NCBI GenBank assembly: GCA_030386875.1
Contig: CM059566.1
Location: 35,500,068 to 35,564,067, forward strand
Length of the DNA stretch: 64,000 nucleotides
Source: Morinoia aosen
Lineage: Eukaryota > Arthropoda > Malacostraca > Amphipoda > Talitridae
Reading direction: 5' to 3'
The position numbers were made by a program, and so were the translations under genes. A model generated the notes under the pieces. That model made no database searches and had not been told where the DNA came from. It was given only the letters and a program-made list of their open reading frames with translations. Positions within the stretch are counted from its first letter, which is position 1. Each line of letters begins with the position of its first letter. This document shows, in pieces, positions 44,952 to 57,048 of the stretch.

Positions 44952-45199
44952 TGTGCAGTGAATTTTCCGCAGCCCCTGTCATAGAAAACTTATGGGTTTT
45001 TGAAAATTTACAATTTATCTCTACAAAGTGCATTATGAGTTCCAGTAAGTAAAAGATTGGTAAAGTTTCCACCCCTTCGTAATCTTTTAACCACATTTTT
45101 TGCAAATGGTAATCTTACCTCTCATGAGGGATGCGAGAGTTAATTGGGAGTCAAATTACCGCATGTAAATCGATCCGATCCAGCACCGCAGGATACTTA

Positions 45200-46148
45200 G
45201 GGGTGTATAATAAATTATGCCTTAAGACAATGGGCCAGAGAAAAATCTGTAAGCTCAGTCTTGTGCGTTTAAATTTTTTGATGCTCCCATGAATATCGAT
45301 CGCTAGTAATTCCTGAGACACTGAGAGCTGTTGCCTGAAGAAATTTTGCTAATATTTACCTCTAATAATATCTCTGTAAAATTTTTCCCAATGGTAATAT
45401 TACCTCTGTTACGTTCACTGCTGAGGCTGTAGCCACTACTTGTAATAACGTAATCAAAGAAAAGAAGTTGGTAATAAAAATGTAAATTGTTAGAAATAAA
45501 CGTATTTAAATCCGGGCCTGCGATTCTGGTACGTGTTGCTCAATTTATGGCTTTTATGACACTCATGATTGATAAAATTTATACAGGATACCTGAGGAAT
45601 ATTTTAATTGCGGGTACTATTAGGATGGATATATCTGTTTGTCTTTCATACATGAAAATTTATTCAAGGAAAATATTGAACCCCGTCAATTCTTACAGGC
45701 CGTGTAGGCTAGTTGTAGAATAATTTAAAACTGGGAAGGAAGGGCTGTGAGCTTTACTCTAGCACAGAAATGATAAGTGTATAACGTTTCCAGATTTTCG
45801 TGACGATTCAGCCTTGTTTGAGACTGCGTGCTCGCGTACCTGACCATGAAATGAACGTCAAGAAAAAACGGCCGTGAGAGGATTTCTAAATAGAGAGTAG
45901 TTTTTGCGAGATGATTTCTAGCTACGAAATGGTGACTTCGAGGTGATTTCTCAGAGGGAAATGGCAATTGAGAGAAAATTTGCAGTTGGAAAATGGCAAT
46001 CTTCAGATACAAAAAAATTTGTGAGTTTCACTCGTGACCAAATGTCTGTTAGGTCAGAAAATCAATGGTGCAGACACCAATTGCACACTTTACTACTTCC
46101 AAATCTATATTGATATGGGGAAACTGAGGGTAAACTCACCGCTATATA
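45200..46148. other. No supportable gene
   Basis: AT-rich, with short degenerate GATTTCTAGCTACGAAATGG-like repeats near 45870-46000. Confidence 0.35.
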
Positions 46149-46506
46149 CAGTATGTACCACAAAAATCCGAACCGAGTATTTATACCCATATCAGTATTA
46201 CAATCATAAGAATATCCGTATCAGTAATACCATCATAAGTATAACCTTATCAGTGATACCATCATAAGAATACCCGTATCAGTAATACCAACATAAGAAT
46301 ACCCTTATCAGTAATACCATCATAAGAATACCCGTATCATTAATATCAGCATAAGAATACCCGTATCAGTAATACCATCATAAGAATACCCGTATCAGCA
46401 ATACCATCATAATTGTGCTTGAAATTAAATGCTTATGGTATTCTCATGATGGTATTACTGATACGGGAAAATAAATACTCTGTTCGGGCTTTTGTGGGAC
46501 ATACTG
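46149..46506 (+). mobile_element. Tc1/mariner-type MITE with internal minisatellite
   Basis: Inverted ends CAGTATGTACCACAAAAATC (left) and the complement of CAGTATGTCCCACAAAAGCC (right), flanked by TA on both sides (46147-46148, 46507-46508). TIR homology runs about 60 bp and includes CCCGTATCAGTAATACCATC. Between the TIRs that same segment is amplified into a 29-bp array of about nine copies (AAGAATACCCGTATCAGTAA plus TACCATCAT), and one inverted unit remains at the right. Confidence 0.8.
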
Positions 46507-46700
46507 TACTATTTACTGAATAACTGAATAACTGAATAATAACTGAATAATAATATATAATAATAATATATAACTGAATAATAACTGAATAACTGAATAA
46601 TAACTGAATAACTGAATAATAACTGAATAACTGTACTATTTACTGAATAACATACATACTGAAAATAAATACTCTGTTCGGGCTTTTGTGGGACATACTG
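46507..46700. repeat. AT-rich simple repeat plus second right end of the MITE
   Basis: (CTGAATAA)n-type DNA followed by a second copy of the right terminal sequence (AATAAATACTCTGTTCGGGC ... GACATACTG) ending at 46700, again followed by TA. Confidence 0.8.
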
Positions 46701-47404
46701 TACTATCGAGGCACAATTATTTTTATGCTACGCTACTAATTTCCCTCCACGTTTTACCATTGCAATACTTGTTACACTCGGTGGTTGGTCGTCTTTGCTT
46801 GCGAGGAAGACGCTAAATACTTTTCTCGCATCATACTCAACCATACAAACAAAGTCACTTATCATATTCAGCTCAGTAAATTCACGTAATATATTAATGC
46901 ATTACTCTGCGATGTCACTGAAGTTAGATCGTATCAGCGCTTGCATGCAGAAGAAACGTCGAGAAAAAAGTATGAGCTGTAATAATAATTCAAAAAGTTC
47001 TACCTTCTAGGCTTGCGAGTGCAATGATTAACGGTTCTCATACATTAAGTATGAGTAGTTTTTACCAGCGTCGTCGAGGCTTATATTCAAGAAACGAGAT
47101 TTGTTGCCGTTTTCGAGCGGTTCGGATGATATCCTCTTGTACTGAAAATCTCGGTGTAAAGAGCTCATGGAGACTCTCATGCTACATTTAAATAACATTC
47201 AACCAAAGTTTAAATCAAATTCGAACAAACCACGAAATTTTATAATGTTTAAAGTGGAGTCCCTACTAGATATTCATCCGATCCTAGAGTCGAGTATATA
47301 AATTAGGAAGATATTTTGGACCACTCGCCATAGTGAAGGAATACATTTACTTTTATGTTCAGAGGCAGTCTGCTAGAATTGGGCGACGACTTATCGTGTG
47401 AAAA

Positions 47405-47640
47405 TCTTCATGCCAAGGCACATCACAATGGGATTTTGCATCACATTTGAATTTTGCATCACATATACTGATGCACTTCCTTCATACCAAGGCACATCAC
47501 AATGGGATTTTGCATCACATTTGAATTTTGCATCGCATATACTGATGCACTTCCTTCATACCAAGGCACATCACAATGTGATTTTGCATCACATTTGAAT
47601 TTTACATCTCATATCGTGCAAATATCTTCATGCCAAGACG
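47405..47640. repeat. 74-bp tandem repeat, about 3 copies
   Basis: Unit contains GGCACATCACAATGGGATTT and TGCATCACATATACTGATGC. The plus frame across it is a repeat artefact. Confidence 0.88.
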
Positions 47641-48186
47641 CATCACACTGCTATGCAGTCACGACGGCAGGCGTGAACTAGGGTTCGTGTACCGTGGTCG
47701 TATGCTATGTTCTGCTGACCTTCTCACTCAAGTGATACGTTTGAAGTTGTTGTTGAAAGGAAGGCGCTCTGCTGTCGAGCTTCCTCATTCCGTTGTATTC
47801 CAAACTCGTTAAAAAATGCTGATCAGTTTCTATTAATTCCCGCACAGCGTCCATATTAAACGAGAATTCGCTGCATGAATAATGCAAAATTATAAGTTTT
47901 ATCAATAATAGCTGCGGTCTTTTATGCCGAAATTGCTTGAAATTATTTACTAAGCGATTTAAGATTTTGTTTTTCTAAATGTTATCTTGCAAATTTTTCT
48001 TTAAACAATTAATCTGTGTCAATCGTCATCTTCTTCGTAATTTTAACTCAAGTATACACACATTCCCACGTAAAGAACCCATCAGGATGTAATTCAACCC
48101 TATTACACTGTGATTCAACCCTTTGTTCATGTGATTCAGCCCTGTATTCTTCCGTAACGAGGTTTACCTAAGGACCTACACAGCGT

Positions 48187-48353
48187 TTATTTTTCGCACC
48201 CAAGGAAGGAAGTAACCGCAAAGTGCAGAGGGAGCAGGCGGGTGAAAGTGCTGCTTCGTAACCTGTTTAGCTGTGACCTGCAGAGAGAGACTAGTTTTGC
48301 TTGGTTCGGTCGGGCTGCCTCCACCTCATCGGACGTGGCCAGCGCTGCTGGAT
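48187..48353 (-). CDS. Candidate terminal exon, 54 residues
   Basis: After the acceptor AAATTTTTTCTCTAG the minus strand is open in phase 1: PAALATSDEVEAARPNQAK, later SFLGCEK and TAA 48189-48187. The first 20 residues sit in a GC-rich block and look like the start of a mature secreted protein; the rest is less convincing, and a donor CTGCAG|GTCACA at about 48278 could end the exon earlier. A 43-bp minisatellite (48360-48615) begins within 7 bp of the acceptor. No signal exon was found upstream. Confidence 0.28.
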
Positions 48354-48359
48354 CTAGAG

Positions 48360-48615
48360 AAAAAATTTGGTAGATGGAGGTACAAAGTAGAGGTGGATAA
48401 CGGAAAACATTCGGTAGATGGAGGTGTAAAGTAGATGTGGGTAACGGAAAAAATTCGGTAGATGGTGTAAAGTAGATGTGGATAACGGAAAAAATTTGGT
48501 AGATGGAGGTATAAAATAGAGGTGGATAAGGGAAAATATTCGGTAGATGGAGGTATGAAGTAGATGTGGATAAGGGGAAAAATGCGGTAGATGGCGGTGC
48601 AAAATAGGTGTATAG
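48360..48615. repeat. 43-bp minisatellite, about 6 copies
   Basis: Unit close to GGTAGATGGAGGTATAAAGT plus AGATGTGGATAACGGAAAAA and a few bases. Its left edge forms the pyrimidine tract of the neighbouring minus acceptor (the complement of GAGAAAAAATTTGGTAGATG). Confidence 0.85.
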
Positions 48616-48616
48616 T

Positions 48617-48768
48617 GTGGAGACTGGATTGATGTTTCAAAGTCGCTCGTCTGTGTTTCAAATCGTAAGAAAATGCACTAGATGGCGTGCCAAATAATAT
48701 ATATATTAAGTGGAGACTGGTTTGGTGTTTCCAAGTCGCTCGTCTGTGTTTCAAATCGTAGTTATTCA
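48617..48768. repeat. Two-copy duplication, about 60 bp
   Basis: GTGGAGACTGGATTGATGTT (48619) and GTGGAGACTGGTTTGGTGTT (48711), both followed by AAGTCGCTCGTCTGTGTTTC. Confidence 0.85.
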
Positions 48769-49542
48769 GCGCAGTTCTTTTGTATGTTGGCAATAGTGAC
48801 TTGTGTTGTTTTTAGAACTGCCTTGCGGATGTGACTGTAAGTGGGTAATATTACCGGAATCATTCAAACTTCCAAAATCATTCAAGTAGTCCAAAATAAG
48901 ATGTTGTAAATGAGCCTTACTATTTAATACCTGGAAAATTAATGGCTTTGTTTTTATTTGTGCTTAGATATTTCTCAAAGAATTTGATATCGTGCGATGA
49001 AAAAAATTTGACCTCACAAACTATTGGCAACCACGACGTGCAGGTGTTCTTATCAGAGATCCTTTGTCACAGACATTTCAATTAAAAATTAAAAATTATT
49101 CATTTACCACAAGCAATACAGAAGTAGATTGTTTCTTAAGTCTGGTACGATGACCGAATATGAGTATACGTAGTTACCTGTAGGCCCGAATAAGTTCAGT
49201 GACTTCTAGGAAATCATACCATCAACGCTATTCTAAGGAGAACAATTATGTTTAACCTAGTTCACTTAACCTAGTTCCGCACTAGAATGATCAATGAATT
49301 AGTTCATTCGAGATTCGATGCCTAATTTTACACAATAGTTCATTTGAGCTAGATGTTAAAATATTCTAGAAACGACTTGAGAACACACTGAACATCAATG
49401 ACATTAACAATGGCAAATTACTCTATCAGGATGAGTCATTTAATAAGGAAGCATGGACTGACTTCAGCACCAAGGTTCAAAATAGATGCGACTCGAAAAG
49501 AGATGAATTGAAAATTTCAAGTGAATATTTTGTTTTCATGCA

Positions 49543-50028
49543 CTGGGGTCGGACAAAATATTGGAAACAACTTGACAAATCAACAAAAAAAGTTTTAACA
49601 TGGTGTAGGTCTACCTTTTACGGCTCACGACGAACGGTTTTTGTGGGAAGTGTTTGATTTTATTTGAGCTCTGCGGTGATTTTAGGAGCGGTGGTCTTGC
49701 GATCCTCCAACAATTCGATTTGGAGTCCGACGGTCTCTCTCAGACAACTTCACCTTTCGGCCAGACCGGTGGTTTGCTGAGGACGTTTTTCCTTTTCTTT
49801 CGAAGGCAGTCATTACTTTTGAGACATTACCTTTTCAAATGCCAAGCATTCGGGCAGCTTCTGTTACACTAGCACCAGCCATACTAGCACCAGCTCACCA
49901 TGCAACAATTTGACCTCCTTGAAGTCCGAACCAAAACATTAAAATACGTCACTTTTGATTGTTCGAAATATATGCAAAGCTAGTGATGCCAAAATGTTAG
50001 GAGTTTCCATTTTTTTGTCACACCCCTG
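49543..50028 (+). mobile_element. Tc1/mariner-type non-autonomous element
   Basis: Ends CTGGGGTCGGACAAAATATT and the complement of CAGGGGTGTGACAAAAAAAT, followed on the right by TA (the left TA has become CA). The interior is non-coding but carries the GGTGTAGGTCTACCTTTTAC motif common next to the ends of Tc1-like elements. 486 bp. Confidence 0.7.
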
Positions 50029-50129
50029 TACATGTGTTTCCATATAAACAGGAAACAACAATGAAGTTTAGTACGCATGAAAACTGGCGCATCAGCAATA
50101 GGAAACAGCAGAGCAATGACCAAAACATA

Positions 50130-50400
50130 CGTACATCTCACTAATCTAAGAAGTATGACATCTTGTGCATCAGAAATGGATTTCACAAATGCTAAAGATA
50201 TGTATTAGAAACACTGCAAGCGAGCCTGATCACTTCTCAGTATCTTGTCAATGTCGTTGCATTTCACTAATCCATGCAGCAAGTAGGACATCTTGGACAT
50301 CAGAAGCGGATTCTACGCTAACGATATGCATTACATTCACTGCACGCGAGCCTCATCACTTCTCAGTACTTTGTCAATGTCGTTGCATCTCTAGTACTGC
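50130..50400. repeat. Tandem duplication, about 125 bp, two copies
   Basis: Copies share ACATCTTG..CATCAGAA and CATCACTTCTCAGTA with CTTGTCAATGTCGTTGCAT. The plus open frame here is a by-product. Confidence 0.8.
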
Positions 50401-50599
50401 GTTCAAGGTTTAATGCGACCGACTCACGGAAGCAAACTTCGCTGATCACGTAGTCACGAACTCAGTGAGTTGTTGGACGGAGTCCGAAGCATCAACTGGT
50501 TGCGTCACTGCAGTCTTCCTCGACAGCGTGCGTGAGCCCCCTCACTGACGTAAGAACTTTGACGTTTGCTCGTACTGGAGGAAACTATGAGAGCCTTAG

Positions 50600-50975
50600 C
50601 TTATAGTCATGGTTTCATTTCGATGATGTGCGGTGGCTTAGGTAACTTTCTGTTCGTGAAATCTGAACACGTCTTCAATGAAGAGTTGCTTGCTAACGAG
50701 GGTGTGGATTTTGTTTATAGAAGTAATCCATTTCAAGTGAAAGTTAGGATTTAGTATATTTTCTAAGCTTATCTCTCAGTAGAAAATTATGGTCTCATTT
50801 CGATGATGTGCGGTAACTTTCGATGGTTTAGGTAACTTTCTTTCCGTGAAATCTGAGTTCGGTTTTAATGAAGAGTTGCTTACTAATGAGGGAGTGGATT
50901 TTTTTATAAAAGTAGTCCATTTCAAACGCAAGTTAGGATTTAGCTTATTTTCTAAGCTTATCACTCAGTCACAGA
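50600..50975. repeat. 185-bp direct duplication (third copy at 55460)
   Basis: Two adjacent copies beginning ATTTCGATGATGTGCGGT and containing CTTTAGGTAACTTTCT-like DNA, GAAGAGTTGCTT and AGTAATCCATTTCAA; a third, diverged piece lies at 55460-55575. Possibly an unclassified dispersed element. Confidence 0.75.
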
Positions 50976-52742
50976 AGCAAATTATTACATTTTTTTAGGT
51001 AAAAATTTTAAAAGATCAGTACAAACGAACAGTAGGTGACGCACGCATAATATGAGAAGGTATACTCAGTTCACGTGTTGGTAGGAATGCAATACATCAC
51101 TTCAGTAAAATTGAGTAATGAATAAACATTATTGGACTTAAACTGGAATTTAAAGCACTGTGAGTTTAAACTTACAATAAATTCATCGAAGACAAATTTT
51201 GAAGTAAACTCAAAGGCTTTTCATCAAACTAATTCAAGTTCCTGTTAGAATCAGCCTTTAATAAAATTTGAATAAAGTAAATGGATAAATAATCTCAGTA
51301 TAAATTACTCCGAACTGTATTTGAATACTCACTTATAATACTTAGAAAAGACTTAATGGTAGCTCTCATTAGTATGAACAACTATGTAGGCCTACTCTAA
51401 GCCTTCGAACAGGTTGCCAGGTCTTCAGGTCAGGGTGAAGTGCGGGCCAACACGATACACTTTTTTTGCAGTAAATGCGGCCAACAAATGCTAATATTAT
51501 CAACCTGTACTGAGTTCATTGGCGTAACTTGTCGGACTTTGATCATTAGTTACGATGAAGAAAATCAAGCGAGCGAGGACGAGTTTTTATGACGTTAAAA
51601 ATGTTGTAACATTAATCGCCCTTTTGACCATTCATTTGCTTTATTTATAAAAATTATCATGCGTCGCTTCATATTTATAAAAAGTTTTGAGTAATTTTTG
51701 AGCAGTGACGATAATCGTTGCTTTTTTGACGCCATGGAAAACAAAATACAACGTTTTATGCAATACATTTTTTCGCCTATGGGATACACAAAAAATGTTT
51801 TGGACAAAACTGTTCGCGCTTCATTCATTGGTTCAAGGTGTATTCACCTAATCATAAAGGGCATCCTAACGCCGCAATGATTTTCTACTCAAATTAAAAC
51901 TGAGGTAATAATATTAATTTAAGGACAATGTCCTCCTACTTAGGGCAGTATACTTTGTGTGTTCCAAATTGAAATAATTTTGAGTTTGTGCTCGGTGAGC
52001 TGCTTTTAGGATATCCCACATCTGTAAAATAAGGAAATTCATGACCCATTCTCTTTTATTTCCAGCTATATTACTAATGTTATTTATTTTATATAAGTAT
52101 TGTCTAATGGATCTACCATGACTTACGACATTTAATTATACATGAAATATACTTGTAAATTCCTCAAATACACATTATGCGATTAAACTACATTATATTT
52201 TTATCGCTTCCGAGTGCGATAACTGCTCACTATGTAGATGTCCACAGGACAGTTTTGAACTTTGGTGCTCTCGGAAATTAATATTTTGATATTTTTTTAA
52301 AACTGTACAGGGAGACATTGCACTGTGAAATAACCGCTAAAATTAGCAGCCTTCGCATTATGCATTGACGTATGTAAAAGAAAAAGTTTAGTGGATGCGA
52401 ATTAGTAATTTATCGCACAACTGAGGGTTTTGCCGTGCCCTTTAGAATTGTTGAGGGTTTTGCCGTGCCCTCTAGAATTGTTTCATGGGATTTTTCCACA
52501 TTAAAAAGTGTGAATTCGAGTTAAACTTACTTAACCTTTTTACACGCGGTATACTAAGAACGAAGAATAATTTGAAAACATGCCAGATTAAATTGATGCC
52601 TACTTCGACCGTTTAAAACCTGATTGTCAGGGTTCAAATTATGCTGTGCATGAAACATGTCTGCTTGGTAGTAAATGATGATAAGTCAAGTTGTAAATGA
52701 TGATGATAATGATGGGTTATCTGCAATGACTAAGAGACCTCT
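50976..52742. other. AT-rich, no supportable gene
   Basis: A 25-bp repeat GAGGGTTTTGCCGTGCCCT occurs twice at 52425-52470; nothing else. Confidence 0.4.
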
Positions 52743-54596
52743 AAGCTTGAGGGATGAAAGTGTTCGTAAATATACGCGATAGAACTTGAAATTGAGGAAT
52801 AAAAGTGTTTGTAAATATACGCGATAGAACTTGAAATAGAGGAATAAAAGTGTTTGTAAATATACGCGATAGAACTTGAAATTGAGGAATAAAAGTGTTT
52901 GTAAATATACGCGATAGAACTTGAAATAGAGGAATAAAAGTGTTTGTAAATATACGCGATAGAACTTGAAATTGAGGAATAAAAGTGTTTGTAAGTATAC
53001 GCGATAGAACTTGAAATTGAGGAATAAAAGTGTTTGTAAATATACGCGATAGAACTTGAAATAGAGGAATAAAAGTGTTTGTAAATATACGCGATAGAAC
53101 TTGAAATTGAGGAATAAAAGTGTTTGTAAATATACGCGATAGAACTTGAAATAGAGGAATAAAAGTGTTTGTAAATATACGCGATAGAACTTGAAATTGA
53201 GGAATAAAAGTGTTTGTAAGTATACGCGATAGAACTTGAAATTGAGGAATAAAAGTGTTTGTAAATATACGCGATAGAACTTGAAATAGAGGAATAAAAG
53301 TGTTTGTAAATATACGCGATAGAACTTGAAATTGAGGAATAAAAGTGTTTGTAAATATACGCGATAGAACTTGAAATAGAGGAATAAAAGTGTTTGTAAA
53401 TATACGCGATAGAACTTGAAATTGAGGAATAAAAGTGTTTGTAAATATACGCGATAGAACTTGAAATAGAGGAATAAAAGTGTTTGTAAATATACGCGAT
53501 AGAACTTGAAATTGAGGAATAAAAGTGTTTGTAAATATACGCGATATAACTTGAAATTGAGGAATAAAAGTGTTTGTAAATATACGCGATAGAACTTGAA
53601 ATTGAGGAATAAAAGTGTTTGTAAATATACGCGATAGAACTTGAAATTGAGGAACAAATATGTTTGTAAATATACGCGATATAACTTGAAATTGAGGAAT
53701 AAAAGTGTTTGTAAATATACGCGATAGAACTTGAAATAGAGGAATAAAAGTGTTTGTAAATATACGCGATAGAACTTGAAATTGAGGAATAAAAGTGTTT
53801 GTAAATATACGCGATAGAACTTGAAATAGAGGAATAAAAGTGTTTGTAAATATACGCGATATAACTTGAAATTGAGGAATAAAAGTGTTTGTAAATATAC
53901 GCGATAGAACTTGAAATAGAGGAATAAAAGTGTTTGTAAATATACGCGATAGAACTTGAAATTGAGGAACAAATATGTTTGTAAATATACGCGATAGAAC
54001 TTGAAATTGAGGAATAAAAGTGTTTGTAAATATACGCGATAGAACTTGAAATAGAGGAATAAAAGTGTTTGTAAATATACGCGATAGAACTTGAAATTGA
54101 GGAATAAAAGTGTTTGTAAATATACGCGATAGAACTTGAAATAGAGGAATAAAAGTGTTTGTAAATATACGCGATATAACTTGAAATTGAGGAATAAAAG
54201 TGTTTGTAAATATACGCGATAGAACTTGAAATAGAGGAATAAAAGTGTTTGTAAATATACGCGATAGAACTTGAAATTGAGGAATAAAAGTGTTTGTAAA
54301 TATACGCGATAGAACTTGAAATAGAGGAATAAAAGTGTTTGTAAATATACGCGATATAACTTGAAATTGAGGAATAAAAGTGTTTGTAAATATACGCGAT
54401 AGAACTTGAAATAGAGGAATAAAAGTGTTTGTAAATATACGCGATAGAACTTGAAATTGAGGAACAAATATGTTTGTAAATATACGCGATAGAACTTGAA
54501 ATTGAGGAATAAAAGTGTTTGTAAATATACGCGATATAACTTGAAATTGAGGAATAAAAGTGTTTGTAAATATACGCTATAGAACTTGAAATCGAG
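52743..54596. repeat. 45-bp satellite array, about 41 units, dimeric order
   Basis: Unit: ACTTGAAATTGAGGAATAAA, AGTGTTTGTAAATATACGCG, ATAGA. Two main variants (TTGAAATTGAGG and TTGAAATAGAGG) alternate over much of the array, giving a 90-bp higher-order unit, with occasional GATATAAC and GGAACAAATATG variants. Because 45 is divisible by three, two minus frames stay open for about 600 codons (593 and 623 residues); these are not genes. Confidence 0.96.
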
Positions 54597-54696
54597 ACCA
54601 TGTCCTTTGAGTGTTGAAGTTGAACTAGAAAGTCGAGAAAGTTTCAGTGCTGCCGCTAATCGCTAACACAATTTCCTGAAGTGTAATTCCTCCTCC

Positions 54697-55005
54697 TCAT
54701 TCAGAGATTAAAAGCCTATAAAACGAAGGCACTTCCATGAAAGTTGTGCGCTGGGAAGAGAAAGCGCACTCGACTTTATTTTGATCTGTCAGAAGGAAAA
54801 AAATTCCATTGATGTAGTGACTCGAAAAGACACTTTTTGCGGTCTGGTTTAATGGAACGGGCACTTCCTGACAATGCAGAAATTGAGGGAAGAAATCAAG
54901 TGAATTATACGTCGATGCTTGGCATTTGGTCAATGTATTTACGATGGAATTTTCCGGTTTGATTACACGTGGCCAGGACAAAAAATTTGAAAACACGAAG
55001 GGCAT
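54697..55005 (-). CDS. Uncharacterised 102-residue reading frame
   Basis: Starts with a genuine ATG (55005-55003): MPFVFSNFLSWPRVIKPENS; ends RLLISE TGA. Slightly richer in G+C at third positions than its flanks, but with no homologue, splice or promoter support. Listed as a possibility only. Confidence 0.15.
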   Translation of the reverse strand: MPFVFSNFLSWPRVIKPENSIVNTLTKCQASTYNSLDFFPQFLHCQEVPVPLNQTAKSVFSSHYINGIFFLLTDQNKVECAFSSQRTTFMEVPSFYRLLISE

Positions 55006-55459
55006 TTCGGAAGTATTATTTCAGGCTTTTTAATATAGACAACCTAACTTTCTATCTAGTGTTTTGCGTCATCGATTTTAATAATGTCTAACTTTTTAGT
55101 CTTAAGAGTTTCTAATCCTGAACTTGTTGCAAAAAAACTGACTAGGATGCGAGTAATAGAAAATGAGATTTCAAAACGAATTTTTAAAATAAATTTTCTC
55201 TGAGTTTCATTTTCGCATTCGAAAACGTAATTGTTTCTGATTATAAATAGAGAAAATAGTCCTAATTTAGATAAGGAACTTTGTTGTTTGCGAAAAGAAA
55301 ACGAAAACGTAGTTGCTTCCATGTATAAATAATGAACGTATTTGTTTCAAAAAATATTTTTGCTGTGTTGGACGTTCTGCTTTGTATTTCATTTTTGCGA
55401 CATTCTGCTATTTTTAAAATTTTGTAATTTATACCCTTTTACCTTATATTTATACTCGC

Positions 55460-55575
55460 GAAATTCGAGTTCATTTTTAATGCACAGTCTTTACTGGCAA
55501 GGATGTAATTATTTTATAAAAGTAATCCATTTCAAGGGGAATTTGGACTTAAGGTTTATTTTACAAGCCCCTCAA
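55460..55575. repeat. Diverged third copy of the 50.6-51.0 kb duplication
   Basis: GCGAAATTCGAGTTC, then ATTTTATAAAAGTAATCCAT and TTTCAAGGGGAATTTGG match the two copies at 50600-50975. Confidence 0.6.
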
Positions 55576-55627
55576 AGCTTGGTATAATTCTGTTACGAGA
55601 ACACAACTACATCCATCTCCTCCGAGT

Positions 55628-55735
55628 CCAAAGCTCCACATCATTCCTGAACATTAAATGTCCAAAGCTCCACATCATTCCTGAACATTAAATGTTCAAA
55701 ACTCCACGTCATTCGCACTAAACATCCAATCATAC
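55628..55735. repeat. 39-bp tandem repeat, about 2.8 copies
   Basis: CCAAAGCTCCACATCATTCC followed by TGAACATTAAATGT, repeated; the third unit is truncated. Confidence 0.85.
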
Positions 55736-55975
55736 TACACAGAAAAAATAAACGACTTTCTCGTGATGGTTCGAGGTATTCAAAATTCACAGCATTTTGA
55801 GTTCTCACTCAATAAGACGGGGATTTTTGAAGTTCATCCGGCCTTAGAAATGCTGACTCGTCCAGGAGAAAGGGCGCGTCACGGTTGGTAATTTAACTTC
55901 ATTGCATCACAAAACAACATTAGGGTAAACCTTAGCTCTTTGGCTGGAAAATGTTGTTGTACTTCACTGGAGGAC

Positions 55976-57030
55976 AGAGTAACACCAGTATTAACACAGA
56001 GTAACACCAGTACTGGCCTTAACACAGAGTAACACCAGTACTGGCCTTAACACAGAGTAACACCAGTACCGGCCTTAACACAGAGTAACACCAGTACTGG
56101 CCTTAACACAGAGTAACACCAGTACTGGCCTTAACACAGAGTAACACCAGTACTGGCCTTAACACAGAGTAACACCAGTACTGGCCTTAACACAGAGTAA
56201 CACCAGTACCGGCCTTAACACAGAGTAACACCAGTACCGGCCTTAACACTGAGTAACACCAGTACTGGCCTTAACACAGAGTAACACCAGTACTGGCATT
56301 AACACAGAGTCACACCAGTACAGGCCTTAACACAGAGTAACACTAGTACAGGCCTTAACACAGAGTAACACCAGTACCGGCCTTAACACAGAGTAACACT
56401 AGTACAGGCCTTAACACAGAGTAACACTAGTACAGGCCTTAACACAGAGTAACACTAGTACAGGCCTTAACACAGAGTAACACCAGTACCGGCCTTAACA
56501 CAGAGTAACACTAGTACAGGCCTTAACACAGAGTAACACTAGTACAGGCCTTAACACAGAGTAACACTAGTACAGGCCTTAACACAGAGTAACACTAGTA
56601 CAGGCCTTAACACAGAGTAACACTAGTACAGGCCTTAACACAGAGTAACACTAGTACAGGCCTTAACACAGAGTAACACCAGTACAGGCCTTAACACAGA
56701 GTAACACTAGTACAGGCCTTAACACTGAGTAACACCAGTACAGGCCTTAACACAGAGTAACACCAGTACAGGCCTTAACACAGAGTAACACCAGTACAGG
56801 CCTTAACACAGAGTCACACTAGTACAAGCCTTAACACAGAGTAACACCAGTACACGCCTTAACACAGAGTAACACTAGTACTGGCCTTAACACAGAGTAA
56901 CACTAGTACAGGCCTTAACACAGAGTAACACTAGTACAGGCCTTAACACAGAGTAACACCAGTACAGGCCTTAACACAGAGTAACACCAGTACAGGCCTT
57001 AACACAGAGTAACACCAGTACAGGCCTTTA
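55976..57030. repeat. 28-bp minisatellite, about 37 copies
   Basis: Unit ACACAGAGTAACACCAGTAC then TGGCCTTA. Two variable positions sort the copies: CCAGT/CTAGT and CTGG/CCGG/CAGG. CTGG types dominate the left, CAGG types the right. It ends about 20 bp before a plus-strand exon candidate (57049). Confidence 0.95.
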
Positions 57031-57048
57031 CACTCAAGGCGGATTTAG

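Noticed and set aside
44597-45105. Minus frames of 117 and 133 codons
   Set aside because: They run through a 100-bp direct duplication and the reverse of the signal-peptide exon frame; composition is that of non-coding DNA.
52686-54601. Two minus-strand open frames of 593 and 623 codons
   Set aside because: They are translations of a 45-bp tandem unit that lacks stops in two frames; no unique sequence, signal or splice sites.
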